The notes beneath the pieces were generated by a model. That model did no database searches and was not told the DNA's origin. It saw only the letters and a program-made list of their open reading frames with translations. Below are positions 31,081-36,719 of a stretch of 36,719 nt of DNA, in pieces. This DNA is from Candidatus Rokubacteria bacterium GWA2_70_23 (GTDB taxonomy: Bacteria; Methylomirabilota; Methylomirabilia; Rokubacteriales; CSP1-6), in contig MGBT01000074.1 in NCBI GenBank assembly GCA_001788395.1, positions 16,197 through 52,915 on the forward strand. Reading direction: 5' to 3'. Position 1 is the first letter of the stretch. Each line of letters starts with the position of its first letter. Position numbers and translations under genes: made by a program.

Positions 31081-31142
31081 GCACTCCTCCTGGCCCAGCG
31101 GGGGCCGAGAGGGTCATAGCCCGAGGTCACGCAAGGGGGGAA

Positions 31143-31227
31143 AGGTTTTGAAAACCTCTCAGGTCCCGGGGTCCCATGCTTCTGAACAACTCAGGCCGAA
31201 AGGGTCCCTACCTTCTGAAAACCGACA
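31143..31227. repeat. IS21-type terminal repeats (left end)
   Basis: Three related repeats precede the istA remnant. They are CCTTCTGAAAACCGACA (31211-31227), TTCTGAACAAC with CTCAGG (31178-31195) and a perfect dyad AGGTTTT-G-AAAACCT with CTCAGG (31143-31163). Read from the outside (minus strand) the first starts TGTCGGTTTTCAGAAGG; IS21 elements begin with TG and carry several subterminal transposase sites. The element edge is therefore placed at about 31227. The other end was not found in the window. Confidence 0.6.
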
Positions 31228-31793
31228 ACCCGGGCGGCCACCGCAAGAACCCTGCCGCCGGATCAGGGCCCCAACTCCGTGCTTGACTCCGCCTTCATCC
31301 GCCCTGTATAGGGAGGAGATGGATGGATGGGATGGAGGCTCACTCTGGGCGTCGCGCGACATGTAAAAGCGCGTGATTCTCGACCGGCAGGACGCAACGA
31401 GTTTGGACTTGCCGGCCGGATGGGTTCAGGTGGCCAGTGCAGATCACGGTCAGCCAGCGGCCCATTTCGCCCTTCAGGAGCGCGAGGTTTGGGGACAAGG
31501 CGCGGGGCCTGGAGGTTGGTGCCCAAGGCCCTGTACGCAATATGCGGGCCAGCTTTCGGGCCCCGTTCGAAAAACCGCGCTTCTGGGTGATCGTCGACAC
31601 TCTGGGCGCTCACTCCCGGCCGCTTCCGGCAGGGGCGCAGGCGGCGGGCCGGGCTCGCCGCGTCCGTCCGAGAAGGGCCGTCCGAGAAGGGGCTGTATGT
31701 TTCCTTCGCCCCCGGGACACATAATAGGCTAGCGACTTGCGCGGCGCGCCCGCCGAGAAAAGCCAAACTCCAAGCCGACGAGGAGGAACAGGG
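31228..31793. other. Long leader region upstream of livK
   Basis: These 566 bp follow the IS21 edge and precede livK. A perfect 14-bp tandem duplication (CCGTCCGAGAAGGG, twice) lies at 31664-31691. CATAAT at 31720-31725 is a possible -10, but no good -35 was found. AGGAGG at 31781-31786 is the livK ribosome site. Minus-strand open frames exist but none resembles a known protein. The rest is unexplained and may be leader RNA, an old insertion, or both. Confidence 0.4.
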
Positions 31794-33023
31794 ATGAGCG
31801 ATCTGAATCGAAGAGACGTCCTGAAACTGGGAGCGGTCGGAGCCGCCGGGGCCGTGGCGGGCCTCGGCTTTCCCGCGGTGATCCGGGCCCAGGCCAAAGA
31901 GGTCGTCATGCTGGGCATCTGGCCCTTCACCGGGGCCTTCTCCGACGTGGGGCCCATCCTCGACCGCGGCATGAAGATGGCGCTCGAGGAGCGCGGGATG
32001 AAGATCCTCGGGCGGCCTATCAAGTACATCACCCGCGATTCCGCGACCCAGGCCGGCGCGTCTACCCGACGGGTCGAGGAGGCGGTGGACGGCGAGGGGG
32101 CCAAGTTCGTCATCGGCCCCTGGTCGTCGGGCGTCGCGCTGGCCGTCTCCGAGGTGGCGAAGCGGAAGAAGGTCCTCCACTACTTCAGCGGCGGCACCGA
32201 GGACATCTCCGGGGCCCGCTGCCACCGCTACTCCTTCCAGTGGGCGGCGAGCCCCTACACCGCGGCCAAGACCGTCGTGGACACCTTCATGAAGGCGAAC
32301 CCGCGGGCCAAGCGCTGGCACCTGCTCGTGGCCGACTACGCCTTCGGCTGGTCGGTGGAGAAGTACATCAAGGAGGTCGGGAAGACCCACGGCCTCGAGT
32401 TCGTGGGCGCCGACCGTCACCCGCTCGGCGAGCGCGAGTTCTCGAACTACGTCACCAAGGCGGCCGGGAACAAGCCCGACGTGGTGGCGATGATCAACTT
32501 CGGCCTGGACGCCGTCACGGCCGCCCGGGAGATCTTCAACTTCGGCCTCACCCCGAAGCTCCCGCTGATCATGTCGTGGTCCTCGGGGGTGGAGGAGTTG
32601 GTGCAGCTCGCGCCGGAGATCCGGGAGAACCTCTGGGTCGGCTCCAACTTCTACTACACGACCGACACGCCGGTGGCCAAGGAGTTCGTCAAGAGCTACC
32701 AGGCCAAGTTCGGCGGCCCTCCGGGCTACGCCCCGGCGGCGGCCTACGGCATGACGCGGATGCTGCTGCACGGCTTCGACCGGGCCAAGTCCGTCGAGGT
32801 CCAGGACGTCGTGAAGGGCCTGGAGGGGATCGAGGTCAACGACCTCGTGGGGCGGATGAGGGTGGACGCGCAGACGCACCAAACGCTCCGGCCGTTCTTC
32901 TTCATGCGCTCCAAGCCGAAGTCGGCCATGAAGAACCCGATGGACTTCGCCGACATCATCGCCACCGGCGACACGCCGCTGCCGGCCCAGTACGCGGCGT
33001 GCAAGGACATCGGTAGCTTCTGA
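31794..33023 (+). CDS. livK: Branched-chain amino acid/amide ABC transporter substrate-binding protein (LivK type)
   Basis: This 409-aa periplasmic binding protein has a Tat-type signal (NRRDVLKLG, hydrophobic AAGAVAGLGFPA, cleavage near IRAQA). The Peripla_BP_6 fold is seen in LGIWPFTGAFSDVGPILDRG, RDSATQAGASTRRVEEAVD, VIGPWSSGVALAVSEVA and YHADY-like ADYAFGWSVEKYIKE. Its ligand could be a branched-chain amino acid, amide, urea or aromatic acid; the binding residues do not decide this. The start ATG 31794 has AGGAGG seven nt upstream. It is first gene of the livKHMGF operon. Confidence 0.92.
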   Translation: MSDLNRRDVLKLGAVGAAGAVAGLGFPAVIRAQAKEVVMLGIWPFTGAFSDVGPILDRGMKMALEERGMKILGRPIKYITRDSATQAGASTRRVEEAVDGEGAKFVIGPWSSGVALAVSEVAKRKKVLHYFSGGTEDISGARCHRYSFQWAASPYTAAKTVVDTFMKANPRAKRWHLLVADYAFGWSVEKYIKEVGKTHGLEFVGADRHPLGEREFSNYVTKAAGNKPDVVAMINFGLDAVTAAREIFNFGLTPKLPLIMSWSSGVEELVQLAPEIRENLWVGSNFYYTTDTPVAKEFVKSYQAKFGGPPGYAPAAAYGMTRMLLHGFDRAKSVEVQDVVKGLEGIEVNDLVGRMRVDAQTHQTLRPFFFMRSKPKSAMKNPMDFADIIATGDTPLPAQYAACKDIGSF

Positions 33024-33877
33024 GCCAGCTCCTCGGCTCGGTCCTGAACGGGATCGCGACGGGCATGCTCTATGCCCTCATGGGGCTCGGCCTGTCGCTG
33101 ATCACGGGGGTGCTGAACATCCCCAACTTTGCCCACGGCGCGCTCTTCGCCGTGGGCGCCTATTTTCTCTTCAGCGCGATCCACGCCGTCGGGAACTTCT
33201 GGCTGGCCCTCGTTCTGGCCCCCGTCGGCGTGGCGCTGCTGGGGCTCGCCATCGAATACGCGGGGATCCGGCCGCTCTACGCCGCCGGTCACGACTACCA
33301 GCTGCTCTTCACCTTCGGGCTGTCGCTCATCCTGAGCGAGGGGATCATCGTCGTCTGGGGCCCCATCGGCTTCAGCCAGCTCCCGCCGCCGCTCCTCCGC
33401 GGCGGCTTCGACCTGGGCTTCATCTTCTACCCCAAGTACCGTCTCTTCGTGATGGTGATGGCGGGGCTCCTCGTCCTCGCCACGTGGCTCTTCCTCGAGA
33501 AGACCCGCTACGGCGCCATCATGCGCGCCGGCATCGAGAGCAAGGAGATGGTCTCGCTTCTCGGGATCGACGTCCACCGGCTCTTCACCGCGGCCTTTGC
33601 CCTCGGCGCGTACCTGGCCGGGATCGCCGGGGCCCTGACCGCCCCCATCCGCGGGCTCTCGCCCTCGATGGGCGTGGACATGCTCGGCATCGCCTTCGTG
33701 GTGGTCGCCCTCGGCGGCCTCGGCAACCTGCTCGGCGCCATCGCCGCGGGGCTCATCATCGGAGTGGCACAGGCCGTCGTCGCCCTCTACTGGACCGAGG
33801 CCTCGGTGGCGGTGATCTTCGCCATCATGGCCGCGATCCTCCTCGTCCGCCCCCAGGGCCTCTTCGGCATCCGGTGA
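33020..33877 (+). CDS. livH: Branched-chain amino acid ABC transporter permease (LivH type), probable CTG start
   Basis: This 285-aa inner-membrane permease has about eight TM helices. Family sequence LLGSVLNGIATG-MLYALMGLGLSL starts the first helix. The ATG at 33065 would cut this segment in half, and a TAG in frame at 33014 blocks any start further up. CTG 33020, overlapping the livK stop (CTGA), is therefore the most likely start. AAGGA at 33003-33007 is a possible, rather distant ribosome site. Other motifs are ITGVLNIPNFAHGALFAVGA and the ATPase-docking loop RYGAIMRAGIESKEMVSLLG. It pairs with LivM. Confidence 0.88.
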   Translation: MSQLLGSVLNGIATGMLYALMGLGLSLITGVLNIPNFAHGALFAVGAYFLFSAIHAVGNFWLALVLAPVGVALLGLAIEYAGIRPLYAAGHDYQLLFTFGLSLILSEGIIVVWGPIGFSQLPPPLLRGGFDLGFIFYPKYRLFVMVMAGLLVLATWLFLEKTRYGAIMRAGIESKEMVSLLGIDVHRLFTAAFALGAYLAGIAGALTAPIRGLSPSMGVDMLGIAFVVVALGGLGNLLGAIAAGLIIGVAQAVVALYWTEASVAVIFAIMAAILLVRPQGLFGIR

Positions 33878-34815
33878 GCCGCGCCTGGCTGGCCGTCCTC
33901 GCCGCGGCCGTCCTGCTCCCGATGGCGGTCCGGCACGCCCTCGCCACCGAGATCTGGATCTTCGCGATCTTCGGGCTGGGGCTGAACCTCCTCCTGGGCT
34001 ACACGGGGCTCCTTTCCTTCGGTCAGTCCACCTTCTTCGGCGCGGCGGCCTACGTGGCCGGCTACCTCCTCAAGCACTACGAGACCAACGTCTTCGCGGC
34101 GCTCGGCGTCGGCATCGTGGTGGGCGCCGTGTCGGCGGCGCTGGTGGGCTACCTCTGCGTCCGGCGCTCCGGCCTCTACTTCATCATGCTGACGTTCGCG
34201 CTGAACCAGATGTTCTACTTCATCGCCTACCAGTGGACCACCGTGACGGGCGGCGAGGACGGCATGCCCGGGATCGGGCGGCCCGCCCTGCTCGGAGTGG
34301 ACTTCCGCAACCCCCTCGCCTACTACGTCTTCGTCGCGGCGCTCTTCCTGCTCTCGCTCTGGATCATGCAGCGCATCGTGGAATCGCCCCTCGGGAAAAT
34401 CCTCCAGGCCATCCGCGAAAACGACGTGCGGGCGGAGGCGGTGGGCTACGACGTGCCGCGCTTCAAGCTGCTCGCCTTCGTCATCGGCGGGGCCTTCTCC
34501 GGCCTGGCCGGCGTGCTCTACTCCATGCTGTTCGGCATCGTCCCCCTGGAGGCGATCGGGTTCGTCTTCTCGGGGAACGTGCTCTTCGCCACCCTTATCG
34601 GGGGCAGCGGCTCGTTTTACGGGCCGATCATCGGCTCCTTCGTCTTCATCTGGCTCTCCGAGTCCGTGAGCGTCGTGTGGGAGCGCTGGCCGCTCCTGCT
34701 CGGCGTGGCGTTCGTGATCGTGGTCCTCTTCTTCCGCGGCGGCTGCGTGGAGGCCTGGGCCCGCTTCTGGTCGTGGCGGGAGCGGCGTCGCGCTCTGGCG
34801 GGGATCGCGCAATAG
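33874..34815 (+). CDS. livM: Branched-chain amino acid ABC transporter permease (LivM type)
   Basis: This 313-aa permease has about eight to ten hydrophobic helices. LivM features are GLGLNLLLGYTGLLSFGQST, AAAYVAGYLL, RRSGLYFIMLTFALNQMFY, the docking loop SPLGKILQAIRENDVRAEAV with GYDVPRFKLLAF, and GGSGSFYGPIIGS. It forms the heteromeric channel with LivH. GTG 33874 overlaps the livH stop (GTGA); an open frame running far upstream in this register lies inside livH. The C-terminus is basic (SWRERRRALAG). Confidence 0.92.
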   Translation: MSRAWLAVLAAAVLLPMAVRHALATEIWIFAIFGLGLNLLLGYTGLLSFGQSTFFGAAAYVAGYLLKHYETNVFAALGVGIVVGAVSAALVGYLCVRRSGLYFIMLTFALNQMFYFIAYQWTTVTGGEDGMPGIGRPALLGVDFRNPLAYYVFVAALFLLSLWIMQRIVESPLGKILQAIRENDVRAEAVGYDVPRFKLLAFVIGGAFSGLAGVLYSMLFGIVPLEAIGFVFSGNVLFATLIGGSGSFYGPIIGSFVFIWLSESVSVVWERWPLLLGVAFVIVVLFFRGGCVEAWARFWSWRERRRALAGIAQ

Positions 34816-34816
34816 C

Positions 34817-35565
34817 ATGGCGCTCCTCCGGACCGAGAGTCTCACCAAGGCCTTCGGCGCCCTGACGGCGGTCAACGGCGTCACGCTGGAGGTCCAGGCC
34901 GGCACCCTCCACTCGATCATCGGCCCCAACGGCGCCGGGAAGACGACGCTGTTCAATCTCCTGACGGGGCAGTTCCCGCCGACGTCAGGCCGGATCGTCT
35001 TCGACGGGCGCGACATCACCGGGACGCCGGCCCACCGGATCGCCCATCTGGGGCTCGCGCGCTCCTTCCAGCGCACGAACGTCTTCCCCGCCCTCTCGAT
35101 CCTGGACAACGTCTGGATCGCGGCCTTCGCGCGGGGCCGGTCCTGGCGGGGGCTCGTGTGGCGGCGGAGCGACGGCTACGCCGAGGTCACCGAGCGCGCG
35201 CGGGTGGCGCTGGCGGACGTCGGGCTCGCGGACAAGGCCGACCAGCCGGCGCGCGAGATCTCCCACGGCGAGCAGCGCCAGCTCGAGCTGGCCATCGCGC
35301 TGGCCGCGGCGCCCCGGGTGCTGCTGCTGGACGAGCCGGCCGCCGGCCTCTCGCCCGACGAGACCCAGAAGATGGTGGCGCTGGTGCGGGGGCTCAAGGG
35401 GCGCTACACGATCGTCCTCATCGAGCACAAGATGGACATCATCATGGGGGTCTCGGACCGCGTCTCGGTCATGCACTTCGGGAGCCTCATCGCCGAGGGG
35501 ACGCCGGCCGAGATCCAGCGGAACCCCGAGGTGCGCCGCGCCTACCTGGGCGGGATGGTCGCGGA

Positions 35566-35569
<4 letters not shown>
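34817..35569 (+). CDS. livG: Branched-chain amino acid ABC transporter ATP-binding protein (LivG type)
   Basis: This 250-aa ATPase has Walker A GPNGAGKTT, the LivG hallmark LGLARSFQRTNVFPALSILD, signature ISHGEQRQLE, Walker B VLLLDEPAAGLSPDE and switch EHK. It couples ATP hydrolysis to import through LivHM together with LivF. ATG 34817 lies 1 nt after the livM stop. The length and C-terminal GTPAEIQRNPEVRRAYLG motif are typical. Confidence 0.94.
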
Positions 35570-36264
<695 letters not shown>

Positions 36265-36274
36265 TCGTCGGCCC

Positions 36275-36500
36275 CGGTTCGAGCAGCTCTGCCGCTACCT
36301 CCTTCGCCCCCCGGTGGCCCAGGACCGCCTCCGGCTCACCGGCGACGGCCGCATCCGGCTGGCGCTCAAGACCCCCTGGGCCGACGGCACCAGCCACCTG
36401 GTTTTCGTGCCCCTGGAATTCCTCGAAAAACTCGCCGCCCTGATCCCGCGGCCGGAAACCAACCTGCTCATCTGCCACGGATTGTTGTCCCCGCACGGTG
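36275..36500 (+). pseudogene. IS91/IS801-type (Y2) transposase fragment
   Basis: The plus-strand frame reads RFEQLCRYLLRPPVAQDRL, then LTGDGRIRLALKTPWADGTS, HLVFVPLEFLEKLAALIPRP and HGLLSPH. This is the conserved C-terminal part of IS91-like putative transposases (Y2_Tnp, usually LCRYLLRPPLAQDRL...KRPWRDGTTHL...LIPRPRVNLVRYHGVLAPH). There is no start, the catalytic Tyr region is missing, and similarity stops near 36500. It is a remnant left directly behind livF. No terminator of the liv operon is seen before it. Confidence 0.75.
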
Positions 36501-36523
36501 TAGTGACATTGTGCATCCTTTCG

Positions 36524-36719
36524 TCAAATACCTGGAATCTCGAGGGTGTGTACATCGCTGATGCGACTCCCTGGGCGACGGTGGCGACCCTGCATCACCT
36601 CCTTTGCGGCGGTGCGAATGGCGGCTGTGTCGAGCACCGAAGGATCGATCTGCCACGGGGCACACGGCACCACCTGTGTCGCCTCGAGGAGGCCACACGT
36701 GATGAGCCCTCGAACCACC
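36524..36719 (-). CDS. Probable recombinase C-terminal end (partial at window edge)
   Basis: The minus-strand frame is open to the window edge and ends at 36524. It reads VRGLITCGLLEATQVVPCAP then WQIDPSVLDTAAIRTAAKEV and finishes HTLEIPGI. This looks like the C-terminal helix-turn-helix tail of a site-specific serine recombinase (pattern TVR-LI-GLL-A-QVVPCAPW-I). The catalytic domain would lie beyond the window, so the call rests on a tail only. The neighbouring transposase fragment supports a mobile DNA setting. Confidence 0.4.
   Translation of the reverse strand, partial: VVRGLITCGLLEATQVVPCAPWQIDPSVLDTAAIRTAAKEVMQGRHRRPGSRISDVHTLEIPGI

Noticed and set aside
31340-31600. Minus-strand 86-codon frame in the livK leader
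   Set aside because: No family was recognised, no ribosome site or coupling was seen, and the composition fits chance. It is listed only as part of an unexplained gap.
31263-32882. 539-codon minus frame opposite livK
   Set aside because: It lies antisense to a clear LivK gene and has no domain.

Overview
The window is 36.7 kb of very GC-rich bacterial chromosome, densely coded with very short intergenic spaces and many start/stop overlaps. No rRNA or tRNA gene, CRISPR array or plasmid or phage module was seen. The gene set is rich in ABC importers for peptides and amino acids, hydantoinase/oxoprolinase subunits, a cyclase-family hydrolase, a tripartite tricarboxylate transporter, aconitase X and DUF3604. 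Together with GTG starts and weak Shine-Dalgarno usage, this resembles soil or subsurface Rokubacteria/Methylomirabilota-type or proteobacterial genomes. That placement is inference from gene content; no phylogenetic marker is present.

Layout. (1) 15-9074, minus strand: one operon, hyuA-hyuB-SBP-dppB-dppC-dppD-dppF, which pairs a hydantoinase/5-oxoprolinase-type enzyme with a complete peptide/opine-type ABC importer. A REP-like GC-rich repeat lies at each edge, in opposite orientations. (2) 9286-10936, plus strand: a cyclase-family metal hydrolase and a thioredoxin-fold protein lacking one Cys of its CxxC, followed by an acyl-CoA dehydrogenase remnant. (3) 11074-19396, minus strand: an unusual run of metal-handling and redox genes, most joined by ATGA/GTGA-type overlaps. 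The order is a CopD-cytochrome c-thioredoxin-fold triple fusion, a CusF-like copper protein, two microproteins of 39 and 32 aa, a ferric-reductase/Rieske fusion, a PAP2 phosphatase, ZnuA, ZnuC, ZnuB, a DUF192 protein and a CDF metal exporter. The run starts at a 24-bp near-perfect palindrome (19397-19420) carrying two symmetric -10 boxes. It is shared with a divergent HAD hydrolase gene, and both transcripts are predicted to be leaderless. (4) 20391-24646: a truncated peroxiredoxin, then split aconitase X (large and small subunits) and a DUF3604 protein. (5) 24695-27708, minus strand: tctB-tctA-tctC, a tripartite tricarboxylate importer convergent with the aconitase X genes across a strong hairpin. 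(6) 27.8-31.25 kb: a debris island holding a frameshifted vapC remnant, a Phd/YefM antitoxin, a Uma2 remnant and an intact Uma2 gene, an MFS exporter, and the left end and N-terminal part of an IS21-family transposase gene. (7) 31794-36264, plus strand: a complete branched-chain amino acid/amide ABC importer, livK-livH-livM-livG-livF. (8) 36265-36719: an IS91-type transposase fragment and the 3' end of a probable recombinase gene on the other strand.

How the parts work together. Regions 1, 5 and 7 are nutrient uptake systems for peptides or opines, carboxylates, and branched-chain amino acids or amides. Hydantoinase, cyclase, aconitase X and DUF3604 are likely catabolic partners. Region 3 stands out as a candidate copper/zinc homeostasis and electron-transfer unit. 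It joins copper import (CopD), periplasmic copper binding (CusF), membrane and periplasmic redox domains, zinc import (ZnuABC) and metal export (CDF).
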